A stretch of DNA of 64,000 nt, taken from contig NW_027118693.1 in assembly GCF_036417845.1 (NCBI RefSeq), positions 3,358,001 to 3,422,000 on the forward strand, given 5' to 3'. Each line of letters opens with the position of its first letter. The stretch's first letter is position 1. Source of the stretch: Apteryx mantelli (Eukaryota > Chordata > Aves > Apterygiformes > Apterygidae). This document shows positions 11,105 to 21,518 of the stretch, piece by piece. A program made the position numbers and the translations under genes. The notes beneath the pieces were generated by a model that was given only the letters and a program-made list of their open reading frames with translations, ran no database searches and was not told the origin of the DNA.

Positions 11105-12015
11105 ATAACGAAACAGTGTTTAGTATGCATGGAATACAACACTAAATCAAAGCTAGAAGCTAAAATAAAAGGAGGGCGTCGTTAGGCTTGGATGCCGTTT
11201 CAAAAATTACAAACGGATTTTGCAGACATGACCCTGAAAGAAGGACAGAAACATCTGTTAGTCATAGTTGAACAATTATCCCGTTGGGTGGAAGCATTCC
11301 CAGTCAGGAAGGCTACAGCCCAAGCGGTAGTAAAAGCCTTACTGAAAGATATCATACCACACGTTGGGGTACCGGAGGAAATAGATTCTGATAAAGGAGC
11401 TCATTTTACTGCTGAAATACTAAAAGCAATATATGAAACACTGGAAATTCAGAGAAGACTATGTACACCTTATCATCCTCAATCCTCAGGGCAGGTAGAA
11501 AGGATGAATCGTATACTAAAAATGAAGTTAGCCAAAATTTGCAGGGAGACTCAGTGGAAGGGGACAGAAGCATTGCCATTAGCGTTATGGGAATTAAGGC
11601 GGTGCCTGGGCACAAGCCATGGGTTGACCCCTTTGAAATTTTGTTTGGCAGACCAGGTAGGATGCCAGGAACTTTTGTGCCAGCACATACCTGCCCTTTG
11701 GCAGGAGATGAAGCTGTTACCCAATACGTTATGTGTCTGCAGAATAGTTTCAAGAATAAGAGATATACAGCTGTAATTACCCAACCTCTGCCTTTAGGAG
11801 ATTACCTCCATCCATACTGACTGGGAGATTATGGTATTGTAAAAACTCATAAAGCCAAAACCATGTTACAACCAAACTGGGAGGGCCCTGTACAGGTGTT
11901 ATTGTGCCCTTATTCTGCTCTTAAGGTTGCAGGTAAAGAAACCTGGATTCATCACTCCCAAGTAAAGGCGGCCCCCAGCACTGCGACCTCCTCAGAGGCC
12001 ATTCCAGTTTCTTGA
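11105..12015 (+). pseudogene. pol: pol remnant: integrase
   Basis: The N-terminal HHCC zinc site is split. RELHGQMHGG (two His) lies just before the stop at 11102, and QCLVCMEYN (two Cys) just after it; another TAG follows at 11185. The catalytic core is open in 11192-11776, with LQTDFADM, DSDKGAHF and SGQVERMN giving the D, D and E of the DDE triad. A frameshift near 11630 moves the reading to another frame (DPFEILFGRPG), a TGA stands at 11818, and the C-terminal domain is readable to a stop at 12013-12015 (NWEGPVQVLL, WIHHSQVKAAP). The WIHHSQVK end is typical of class I retroviral integrases. Confidence 0.88.
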
Positions 12016-12784
12016 GCATCTGCTGCAGAAGAGAGAATACCTGTGCAACAGCAGGAAAACCTCTTCAAGGAAAACTGTATTTATTTGTTACACTCTGTAA
12101 TTATTTTGTGCTGTTTAAATGTGATTTCTAGGTCATTTCTGTCTTTTATAGCTATTACAAGTTTAACCCTAGGCTGGGAAAATAATCGCACTGAACAATT
12201 TATGACTAAGGTCTCACAAGTAGGGAATGTGTCAGAATGTTGGTACTGCCTATACCAGCCTCAATCCCTGGACACCAATTTTGGTTGTCTAGCAAAGCCT
12301 GTTTCTGCTTTGGGCTGCTATCAGTCCAGTTTGACATATTTACACCCTAGGGTGCCAGATTTTTGGCAGCAACCCTTTAAGGCACATTCCTATGATAAAG
12401 CTCCATGGCATGTCAACATGCCTTAAAAAATCTACAAATAGAAGTGAGCTCGCTCTCTCAATTAGCCATCCAAAATCGATGGGCTTTAGTTCACCTGTTG
12501 GCCACATTTGTTTTTATGCAAACAAATCAAAACAAACTGAATATGATGTAAATGTCATTCAACGACATGTTCGTACCTTCCATCGGATAGCCAAAGAGCA
12601 GTTCCTGTCCAATAGCCTAGCAGCAGAGTGGTCGTGGTTGGGGTCATGGCTACCAGATCTGGGAGGGTGGACCAGATGTGTTTTAATAATTTTAATGTTA
12701 ATTCTGGCAGTAGGAACTGTGCTTTTCTGTTGTATCTCATGCATGGGTCAAATACGCCTCTCATGTAAGGGGATAAAAGTATAG
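12016..12784 (+). pseudogene. env: env remnant, gammaretrovirus-like
   Basis: Two overlapping frames are left. The first (12043-12426) has a hydrophobic leader-like segment, N-glycosylation sequons and a CWYC motif that resembles the CXXC of gammaretroviral surface proteins. The second (12392-12784) covers the C-terminal part of the transmembrane subunit. It includes CFYANKS, an ectodomain stretch rich in W and L, a membrane span (about 12690-12740, LIILMLILAVGTVLFCC) and a short tail. Most of the surface subunit and the fusion-peptide region are missing, and at least one frameshift separates the two parts. It is shown here only as a broken remnant. Confidence 0.75.
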
Positions 12785-12818
12785 ACCGGCATAACATTGG
12801 AAGCAGGTATGCATGAAA

Positions 12819-12831
12819 TAAAAGGAGGGAA
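12819..12831 (+). other. Polypurine tract of the older provirus
   Basis: The tract taaaaggagggaa lies immediately upstream of the TG that opens the 3' LTR, which is where plus-strand DNA priming takes place in retroviruses. Confidence 0.75.
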
Positions 12832-13336
12832 TGTTAAGAAAATTTCCACTATACTCTAGTTTTGCAGAGAAAGAACATGCAAGGTCACAGCGCCCTGCAA
12901 GCAGAACATCTTCTCTGACCTTGCCTTAGCCCTGTTTTTCGTACAAAGTTGAAGAACTGCGAAGAAGCCAGTTTAACCCAGCCAGCAGCACAAAAAGTTC
13001 TTCAAAGGTAACACCAAAGGAGGTGTAAATTAGCAAATGAATACTTATAAGATGGATCAAATAAGGCTGGAATGGAACTACTTCTTACTGTATCATGGCA
13101 AGGGGATTGGTAGAACTGAGAATCGTGGCTAGATCTGGTTAGTTATGTAAACTAAAGTGTTGAATATGTAACAACTTACTACTGCTTAAAAGTGGTAACA
13201 GAAAGCTGCTTGGGTCCCTTCTTCTGCTCTAAGAGGCACCTTATTGCTAGCAGTAAAACTTTAAAATTTAGAAATCTGACTCCTGCTGCTCATTACCGCT
13301 GCCCGTGAACGCACAAAAGAAAAAAGATGATTTTAA
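12832..13336 (+). repeat. 3' LTR of the gammaretrovirus-like provirus
   Basis: The LTR starts tgttaagaaaatttccac right after the polypurine tract. Its last ~110 bp match the 5' remnant at 8233-8357. A TATA-like tataag is at 13048. The right end is blurred because the next bases already match the inverted satellite; it is placed at about 13336. Confidence 0.8.
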
Positions 13337-13443
13337 CACGAGTGACCTCACAACCACAAACTGCTGCCACAGGACCAGCACTGGCCTATCAGGCCCTGTG
13401 GCCCAAGTGACCTCGCAACCACAAACTGCAGCCATATGCCTGG
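13337..13443 (-). repeat. 65-bp satellite, inverted, about 1.6 units
   Basis: The plus strand here reads gtgacctcacaaccacaaac, ccagcactggcctatcaggc, then gtgacctcgcaaccacaaac. This is the reverse complement of the satellite at 6.4-8.0 kb, spaced one unit apart. It sits directly between the 3' LTR and the next solo LTR. Confidence 0.88.
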
Positions 13444-14018
13444 TGTTATGGACAATTAGGCTCACTGGCCACCATAACAGGGTCTGACCCTAGGTTCCCG
13501 CTGAGGCAAAAGTTCAAAGTCAGAATGGAGCAAAACAAATTTTAATGATGAACATACAGTAATTACAGCTTGAGCTGGGTGCCTCTGAAGAGAAACCCTG
13601 AACAAATTCCTGGGCAATTATACCCTTACAATCTAAATTCCCACCCTCATGCGATAGTTTGGACCAATATTAATATTTAGACCTGGGGTCTTCCCCTTCT
13701 TCATTGGGTTCCTTCATTGTCTCTAGGCAGGCTGCTTCTTATCCTATTTTCAAGGTTGCAGCTTCTGCTCTTGGTTTTAACTTCTTTATCTTCCCGCCTT
13801 GAACCAGCTCTGGGGCCCTCTTTCCCATAACTAGGTAATATCTAGGAGAAAGTTCATAGCTTGCGGCCTAAAACTTCAGCAAATTCAGCTACTAATGCTA
13901 AGCAAGTTATGCTAAGCGATCAACTCTAGACAGCTTCAGTGCAATATTCTTTAACAACTATTTCCCCTCGCTATCTGCCAGGAACCCACAAATGTCTGGG
14001 AGACTCAAGGCCGTCACA
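13444..14018 (-). mobile_element. Solo LTR, antisense, unassigned ERV family
   Basis: Read on the minus strand, the element starts tgtgacggccttgag and ends attgtccataaca, so it has the TGT...ACA ends of a retroviral LTR and is about 575 bp long. A polyadenylation signal attaaa (plus-strand tttaat, 13541-13546) lies near its 3' part, followed by a typical R/U5-sized tail. There is no internal retroviral sequence on either side. The bases outside the two ends (cctgg on the left, aatga on the right) do not repeat, so no target-site duplication is visible. It is unrelated to either provirus in this window. Confidence 0.7.
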
Positions 14019-14521
14019 AATGACAGGAGACACCAACACGTGTTTGGGCAGTATATGCATTTCCATTGGACAGTAGTGTAACGAGGGCTACGGGCTGAGG
14101 CACCAACCTCTACCCTGGAAGTGGTCACAGCAGAAGGGAATGGCTCCCATCCAAGGAACCTGCAGTCAGGAAAGTACTGCCACTCCCCATCTCCCTATCC
14201 GCTCACATTTCACCCCAGATGAATTCCCTCTCAACACAGGAGGAAAAAAAAAAAAAAAGACAACATTGTAAAATTTCCCATGCACAGCAACACCACTTTA
14301 TTGTCTGTCAAGGAAGCAACAAGAATGGGACATTATTTCCCTTCCCTTCTAAACCATGCAATTTAATTGATTTAATATCCTCTCTTCCCTTCTGCTTTCC
14401 ACCAATATTCTCATTGCTGTGTTCCTCTCAGGGGATACCTAATGTGCAGCCTACTATTTCCCATATTGACCTTACTACTTTGCAGAACCAGCAGTGTGTT
14501 GTACAGAGGAGTGCAAAACTG
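14019..14521. other. Non-coding stretch, downstream of receptor pseudogene
   Basis: No gene is recognised. An A-rich run lies at 14243-14258. On the minus strand this is the 3' flank of the receptor pseudogene at 14522-15481. Confidence 0.5.
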
Positions 14522-15481
14522 CTATGAGCTCTGGGTACAAGCCAGAGCATTCCTGACCACTTTTCTGAGGGCCTCCCTGACCTCCCTGTTCCGCAAGCTG
14601 TAGATGAGAGGGTTGAGCAGGGCGTGAGGACGGTGTAGAAAAAGGAGAAGACTTTGTTGAGCTGCCTCAGAGGGGCTGTTCTGGCTATCAGGTAGACAAC
14701 GGTGAGGGTGCCATAGAAAACCGTGACAACGGTGAGGTGAGAGGAGCAGGTGGAGAAGGCCTTCTGCCTGCCCGCACTAGATGGGATCTTCAGGATAGCA
14801 GCTCTGATGCACACATAGGATGCCAGCGTGAATAGGAAGGGGGAGACTACATCCAAGAGAGACAGTGTGAAACCTAGTAGTTTGACAACACTGGTGTCAC
14901 TGCAGGTAAGCTCCAGCAAAGGGATAAAATCACAGAAGAAGTGGTCCATTGCCTTGGGGCCACAGAACCTTAAGTGGGATAAGAAAAAAGTGGCTATTGT
15001 AGTGAGAAGGAATCCCAGTAGCCACGATGCTGCTGCCAGCCGTAGAGAGACCTTCCAGGTCATGAGGCTTGCATAGAGCAGGGGCTGGCATATGGCCAAG
15101 TACCGATCGTAGGCCATGGCTGTGAGCAGGAAACACTCAGTAGCTGCAAAAGAACCAAAGAAATAGAGCTGAGCCATACAGTCATGAGCAGAGATGGTCC
15201 TGTCCCCAGTCAGGAAGCTGGCCAGCAGCCGGGGCAGGATGGTGGAGCTGTAGCAAGTCTCCAAGGAGGACAGATTGCCCAGGAAGAAGTAAGTACATGG
15301 GAGTGTGCAGATGCTGGTCTGCCACCACGAGCACAACGATGAGGATGTTCCCAGACACGATGACCAAGTAGATCATAAGCAAGAGGAGGAAGAGTGGTGT
15401 CTGGAGTGAGGGGACACTCTCCATTCCCAACAGGAGAAACTCTACTGGTGATGTGCGGTTGTCCCATTCCCCTTTCTCCAT
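14522..15481 (-). pseudogene. Odorant receptor pseudogene, two frameshifts
   Basis: This is a single-exon class II odorant receptor. Its start is MEKGEWDN at 15481, with the glycosylation sequon NRT. The family motifs are all present: GNILIV in TM1, HTPMY, MAYDRYLAICQPL at the end of TM3, SYVCIRAAILKIPS in TM5/loop, and KAFSTCSSHLTVVT in TM6. A duplication of aagt at 15287-15294 shifts the frame just after HTPMY, and a missing base near 14621 shifts it again at the start of the NPxIYSLRN motif. Past that point the original frame can be followed to a stop at 14522-14524. It closely resembles the pseudogene at 52365-53327, in the opposite orientation. Subfamily uncertain (OR6/10/11-like). Receptors of this class would signal through G proteins in olfactory cilia. 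Confidence 0.92.
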
Positions 15482-16427
15482 GAATCACCGCAGGTCCCTC
15501 ATTCCTCTTTTGCCAGCAAGGCAACCTACAAGAAAGAGGATTCATTTCTTTCTTTTGTTCTTGTATAAAAGAATCGTGGAGGAAGTTTCTGTCAGAGAAA
15601 ACACGGACTTTGGCCCTTCTCTGACTGTTTGTGTCCGCTTTATGGCCTCCAGGACTAGGGAAAGGAGAGAATATGGTTCTCCCAGAGACTTAAGCTGTGT
15701 ATCTAAAGAGAAGCCCCTTCTAGGGGAACCACAGAGGTGAGCTACTCCACGGAGGTGCTCATTTCCTGCTTGCAGGGGGAGTTAGAGGAGAGAAAGCATT
15801 CACTCAGCCTGTGACAGGGTCTCTCCTACACCTGAAGTTATTCTGAAGAGCAACCACAGTCCCTACCAGGCAAGAAAATCCCTTTATGTGAGCACATCAT
15901 GCCAGAAGCCCTTTCTCCCCAAAGGAGGAGGAGGGGCACTGCACCAAGCAGCTGATTTCAGCTCTCTGAAACACTTGTCTTGGAAGGGACAGGCTGCATG
16001 CTTCCTTTGACAGTGTGTGGATCAGGAGTTGACATCAATGGCACCATGCAGCATGACTGCGTGAGAAGGCTCTCAGAGAGCCCCCCACAGGCTTGAGAGA
16101 GACAAGTGAGATAGATGTGAGAGAAGATGGACACCTGAGCTGACCAGCCAATATGGGCAAGAGAGATTTTGAGCAGGGTGGAAGAGAAGAGCACAGGGAA
16201 GATCATTCGCTTTGTGTAGTTCCCCCCTCAGCAATGGTTTCTGAGGGCTTTGGGGCTGCCTCGCGGTGCAGCCCAGCAGCTGGACCTCAGCCCTGACAGC
16301 TGTACTCGCGAGGCTCCCTGAGCAGCTTTGCTGGGAGCAGGGGTGGGCGTCTCCATGGTGAGTGCTGGGTGAGATTGGGAAGAAGCTTTGTTCCCCTCCT
16401 GTTAAAGGCAGATCTCCAAGATATGCC
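15482..16427. other. Non-coding, upstream of receptor pseudogene
   Basis: No gene is recognised. On the minus strand this is the 5' side of the receptor pseudogene. Frames of up to 129 codons show no family features. Confidence 0.5.
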
Positions 16428-16878
16428 CAAGGGCTACAAAGATGATTAGGGGATTGGAGCATCTCTCTTATGAGGAAAGACTGAGAGAGCTGGGCCTGTT
16501 TAGCCTAGAGAAGAGAAGGCTGAGAGGAGATCTTATCAACGTGTACAAGTATCTGAAGGGAGGGTGTCGAGAGGATGGGACCAGACTCTTTTCAGTGGTG
16601 CCCAGTGACAGGACGTGAGGCAACGGGCACAAACTGAAACACAGACAATTCCATCTGAACATGAGGAAAAACTTTTTCACTGTGAGGGTGACAGAGCACT
16701 GGAAGAGGTTGCCCAGAGAGGTGGTGGAGTCTCCTTCTCTGGAGATATTCCAAACCCGCCTGGACGCAATCCTGTGCAATGTGCTCTAGGTGACCCTGCT
16801 TGAGCAGGGGGGTTGGACTAGATGGTCTCCAGAGGTCCCTTCCAACCTCAGCGATTCCGTGATTCTGCGATATGCCCG
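16428..16878 (+). repeat. CR1 LINE, 3' end, well preserved
   Basis: The sequence runs from tacaaagatgattaggggat through ggcctgtttagcctagagaa and gaggaaaaactttttcactg to the CR1 3' end, with ggttggactagatggtctcc, cagaggtcccttccaacctc and the terminal gattccgtgattctgcgat microsatellite-like repeat. CR1 is the main LINE of birds. The copy is 5' truncated, as most are, and keeps only the end of ORF2 and the 3' UTR. Confidence 0.95.
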
Positions 16879-18035
16879 TGTGCATGGCCAGGGAATTCCC
16901 TGCTGGAGAAACACAGCCCTCTACCTGGATCCCACCTCCCAGCTGAGGTGTGGGTGCCCCCGGCAGGGCTCTGGGGTGGCCCAGGAGCAGCAAAGGCATA
17001 AAGTCTAACTCTGCACCCACTGGCAAGCTCACCAGCACTCTGCTCATCAAACAAGGGAATCGAGGAAATGCGTAGAGGGAAGAGGGAGATGGTGGGGGAA
17101 AGACATGCAAAAAAGGACATGCCCGTACCATTCTTGCCCAGAGGTGCCACCATGCAAAGCCTCACCAGCTCCAGAGGAACAGACCTGACTCAGAAGACAC
17201 AACACAAAGCTGCAATCTTCAGGATGATGTGACGACCTCTGTGCTGATTGTTCCTGGGAAGGACGATCAAGCTGAGGTCTCAGCTCCTGTCTCTTCCCCA
17301 CCATGTCCTTCTCTTCCTTGAGCTCTCTGCAAACCTTGTCCCAGGGCTCAGGCATTGCTCTGCCCTTGCCATCTTCTTCTAGCAGCTCCTTGGCATGTGT
17401 CCAGCAGCACATGAATGCCCCCTGCTCTCCACACTGTCCTGGGGTTAATAGCACTAAGGAGTCTCTGAAGGATAAAGCTGCAGCTCGTCTCTCCCCAGGG
17501 ACTGCAGAGAAAGAACAGTGCTTAATTGGCAGGAGAATGAAACCTCTGAGCTCCTGGAAACTTTGAAAACTCCTCTGGCATATGGCTCTCCCCATAACTC
17601 TCATTCGCTCTAAACCTGGGACATGCCCCTTTGAAAAGGAAACTGAGGCAGAGAAATCATCAGGACTCCTCCAAACTCCTGAGGAAAAGTCAGGAGGAGA
17701 GATCCCATGCATGGGCTTCCCCTCACCTCCCTGCAGATGACTGTCTGTTCACTGACTCTCTCAGGTTTCGAGAGCCCTGATGGCCTGAGCTGGTCCCCCA
17801 GCCTCCCATGATGGTCAGTGGGAAGGGAGAGGCCGAGTCACAGGCACTTCCTCCCAGGCATGCAGACTTGTGCTGTGGGACAGGATGAGCCCCCCCCCCT
17901 TCCCTTGGGTGCCAGGCTCTGCGCCCTGAGATGCAGGGGCCTGGCAGGTTGGGGACTGAATGGAGCAGAGCTATGGATATGTCCCCCCCGGTTTGTGTCC
18001 ATCTCTTGTGTTTGGGAGATGCCCATGAGCCTCCA
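16879..18035. other. Non-coding stretch
   Basis: No gene is recognised. A 221-codon minus-strand frame (17047-17712) has no recognisable domain and no homopolymer-free codon bias that would support it. A run of C lies at 17890-17899. Confidence 0.4.
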
Positions 18036-18039
18036 TGGC

Positions 18040-18330
18040 TTCCAGCATGTTACAGGGACCAGTAATGGGAATCACATTTGCACTGTCTCAACTGTATATT
18101 GCAATTGCAATATTCTGCTAAGTTTAAGTTAGACGTGTGTTGTGATTTCAGTATATAGCTGTATCATTCTGCTAAATTCAAATCACATGTAATGTCAAAT
18201 GTCTTCAGATATGTACATTTGATATTAAGCATTACATCCTCTCTGCATGGGAAAAGTAAGAGACCCTGGTCATAGAGTATTGGACTCTGGGAGTGGGGCA
18301 GGGTGGAAACAGAGCGTCCCAGGCCCTGCC
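18040..18330 (+). repeat. LTR-like dispersed repeat, copy A
   Basis: This segment is homologous to 31300-31560. Shared blocks occur in the same order: gtaatgggaatcacatt, tgtgatttcagtatat, tctgctaaat, catgtaa.atcaaat, ttaa.cattaca/ttgca and then cctggtca.agagta.tggactctg. An attaag/attaaa element sits where an LTR polyadenylation signal would be expected. The family was not identified. Confidence 0.6.
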
Positions 18331-19009
18331 GGCATCCCCATCTGGCAGAGCCCACTTGAGCTCTCGCCAGACAGCCAGCAGCATCGGGAGGGAGCCTTCT
18401 CCTTCCGACCCCTCCACGAAGTGCTTGATAGAGGCCCTGGTGGGGGAAGAGCTGGCGGTCCCCAACAGCCCCCCAACGCCACACTGCTGGCCACACTGCC
18501 TGCCTGCCTTGGGGCAGCACAGCTCACCTGCACACGTCTGTGCCTGCACAGCGGGGAACACCCCATGCGCCTACAGGGCTGCCCAGTGCCCCGGCACCTC
18601 TGGACACCAGTCCTGTGGGGTCCACAGTCCCCACATTGGCCAGGCAGAGCTGCTGCTGACCACAGGGGAAAGGGGAATGCAGGGGGACAGTGGGGCAGGG
18701 TGAGCAGTCCTTCTCAGGGCCCTGTGGCTGGGCCAGGGAGGGCTGATGGCTCTGGGGCTGGCTGGGCTCTGGATGCTGCTTTGGCGTCAGCTCCGTGCTG
18801 GGAACGTCGGGGTTTCACCCTTTGCAGAGAGCAACCTGCGCTGGGGCCATGAGCGGGGCTTTCTCTGGGCCCAGGCCATGTTCTGCTCAGAGGCAGAGGA
18901 GGACGAGGAAGCGTGGGGATGGCCAAGGGCTCTGCCTCTCACCCACCGGCAGAGGAGCCTGCGGGACAGGCAGAGCCTGTCTCTGTGCCCACAGTCTTTC
19001 CATTCATGG
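18331..19009. other. GC-rich non-coding stretch
   Basis: The sequence is GC-rich and gives long overlapping frames on both strands, none with recognisable motifs. No gene is supported. Confidence 0.4.
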
Positions 19010-19125
19010 AGTGGCAGAGGAGTTTTGGAGGGAAGGGACCTGTGGAGGTCTGCCGTCCAACCTCCCATGCCAAGCAGGGCTGGCTGGAGCCCTACAGTCT
19101 TGCCTGGTGATCACTGGACCATGCC
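19010..19125 (-). repeat. CR1 LINE 3' UTR fragment
   Basis: The plus strand reads gagggaagggacctgtggag (with local changes), gtctgccgtccaacctccca and caagcagggctggctggagc, the complement of the CR1 3' end. Short and diverged. Confidence 0.6.
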
Positions 19126-21518
19126 TGACACTGGTTACCATCCCCAAACCTGCTCTGCTCCTCTTGCCAGGCTCTGCAGGACAGCACCTCTCGCCAGTGG
19201 GTCACTGCCCTGCCTGCCTTGCCGCCACCGTTGGCTCCCAGATCCCCTTCCCGTATGCAGCAGTTCCTCTCTTGCTGCTCCTGACAGCATACTCTTTGTA
19301 GCAGCAACCCAGTCACAAATGGTGCATAAACACTTGAGCTGTGATACAGAAAGCCCTGCTCTCCTAACTGCCCATCGTAAAACCAGACCCAAGGGGCTGC
19401 CTTCACTTTTTCATCCAGATAACACTCTGTGCAGTGGTACCTGCATAGCGGTTCAAACCAAATAACTCCTTTTGACTGCAGTGCATAGGTATGTCTGAGG
19501 TAGAGATGGGGAGTCAGGTCAGCAGGACGGGGACTGCGTTGGGTGAGGGCCTGAGAGGTGCAGGGCCAGGCACAGGCATGTCCACAGCGTAACTCAGGCC
19601 AGGCCCAAGGACAAGGGCAGCAGCTCCCCGGCAAGGGGGAGGAGGCCCTGCAATGACACCCGTCACTCTGTCTCCCCTGCTCTTGTGTCCAGCAGATCCC
19701 CCTCCCTGTCTGCCTGCAGACCCTCCATGCCCACCCCGCTGACCAGCACAGCACGAGAGCCCTGGCCCTGCAGCCCCTCCGGCACCTCCTGCTGCTGCAG
19801 GGACAGAGCAGCCTGCCCCGAGCTGCGCCACAGAGAAACCTGTTTCTCGTTCTCATTTTCCATTGCTGAATGCTGCCCTGCTTTTCTCCTGGGACATCCC
19901 TGCTCCCCACAGAGCCTTTCCCCACGTGCGAATGTCCACGCTGGCCTGTCCAGCCATGCCTGCACTCTTCCCTGGTGCTCCCCGCAGGACCCCACGCTGA
20001 CACTGCTGCTCTGCAGCGTGAGCGAACTGTGGGGCCACAGGGGAACTCCTGACTTGGCACTGGCCATGCTGGTCAGGTGGCAAGAGGGCCCAGCCACACA
20101 GGCATCACCACCACTGACACTGCTGGCATGTGCCTGTGCTCATGGACAGTGCTCAGAGTGACCCCAAGGTGTCTGCAATGGCAGGAGATGTGTTTGGGTG
20201 GGCACTAACTGTAGCCTGTGGTGTTTCACAGAGGGTGCACGAATCCCTCTCCAGGCCCCCTTCCCACTGCCTCCGGGGTCCCCACTGCCTCTCCGCGGGT
20301 TGCAGAGCCTTCCTTTCCCTGGGCATACCTGGATTTAGTGCTGTACATTCTGGTTACTCCACCATGAACTGTCTCTCACTTTGTGAGGCTCCACTCACTG
20401 CCCACCCACAGGCACACATTGTCCCCTGAGCTCTCCTGGGGCTCAGATTCCCCTCCAGAAGAATGGCCATCTGCCATCAGCACTGTCACCTGTGTGATAG
20501 CCCTGGGTGGGCAACTCAGAGACCATTCTCCATCTCCACTGGCACTGGTCACTGGGGAATGAGCCCCAAATCCAATCTGTGGTCCCTAACAGATCACTTG
20601 GAGACTCTGAGCTTGTCCTCCAGAGCCCATGGAGTTCACAAGCAGAACAGCAGCCCTTTTGTGGTGCAATCCCATGGGAATATTCTTGACTCCCCCTTCT
20701 GAAGAAAGGCCAGACTTCAGGCACATCACAGAGGAGATCCCCTTTTATTATAGAAATGTTGTTCTGGAGGCCAGCTCTGGCATAAAGGTGCTCAAAGCCT
20801 GCTCCTGCCTGTCTTCACAGGAATGCACAGGGAAGCACAATGCTACCACCACCACGTTAGGAGAGCGCTTAGCCCATATAGCCACACTAGAGCACAGCAG
20901 GATCAGGTGGAAATAGGGAGAATAACCCTGAAAGGAGAAAGTCCTGCTGGCTTTGCTGCATGTGTCTCCAGGAAAGATGCAGACCCCATGCAAAGGCTGC
21001 AACCCAGAAATTCCTGCTGTGGCAGTGGGGGGATGGTCGTGAGGAGCACAGGCTCTGTCCCCACAAGCTGTGTCCGGACTCTCCTCCCCTCCCCTCCTCT
21101 CCGTTTCTGCTCTGCTTTGAGTGTTACTCTCCTAATGGACACGGGACCCATGGTCTCAGCCCACCTGTGCTCATCCAAGCCTGACTCTGTTCCCCTGAAC
21201 TCCCTTGGTGTCAGTGCCGAAAGCGACACTGCAAAGGGAAACTCCCCTCATTGCACTGGGGGCATCTGAGGGAGCTCAGACTAGCAGGCTCTGAGGTTCC
21301 CCCATCTCTGCTGATGAAGGGGGAAGCCTGGCTTCCTGCTTCAACACGGTCTCTGCGTCAGATTCAGATGAGAGTTTCCTGAGGAGAGGTGGCATGAACC
21401 AAAATGATTGTTCTTTTAACAATGATGTAAAAGAGAAAAGTAGGAAAGAAAAAAAAAAAGAACACAGAGCCTTGATGCCAGATACCCTGCTAATGATGGT
21501 TAGATGCATGTGGGACAG
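19126..21518. other. Non-coding, 3' of OR14-like gene
   Basis: No gene is recognised. The 322-codon minus-strand frame at 19092-20060 and the 239-codon plus-strand frame at 18746-19465 overlap each other and lack any family signature. A short A-rich run lies at about 21449-21459. The right end is the 3' flank of the receptor at 21519-22454. Confidence 0.4.

Larger units (their letters stand above)
8233..13336 (+). mobile_element. Decayed gammaretrovirus-like endogenous provirus
   Basis: Order on the plus strand: truncated 5' LTR, possible primer site, gag remnant, pol (RT, RNase H, integrase), env remnant, polypurine tract, 3' LTR. The CA/NC charged region, the class I type pol motifs, the CWYC-type motif in the surface-protein remnant and the integrase C-terminus all point to a class I, gammaretrovirus-like virus. 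Every gene carries stops or frameshifts, and the protease region appears deleted. The 5' LTR keeps only its last ~125 bp and starts directly at the satellite edge. The 3' LTR ends directly in an inverted satellite piece, so the original insertion site has been rearranged. Confidence 0.9.

Noticed and set aside
17047-17712. 221-codon minus-strand frame
   Set aside because: No hydrophobic, motif or family pattern was seen. It is typical of chance frames in moderately GC-rich DNA.
18746-20060. 239-codon plus and 322-codon minus frames
   Set aside because: They overlap in opposite strands in GC-rich sequence and neither has a recognisable domain. A CR1 3' UTR fragment lies inside them.
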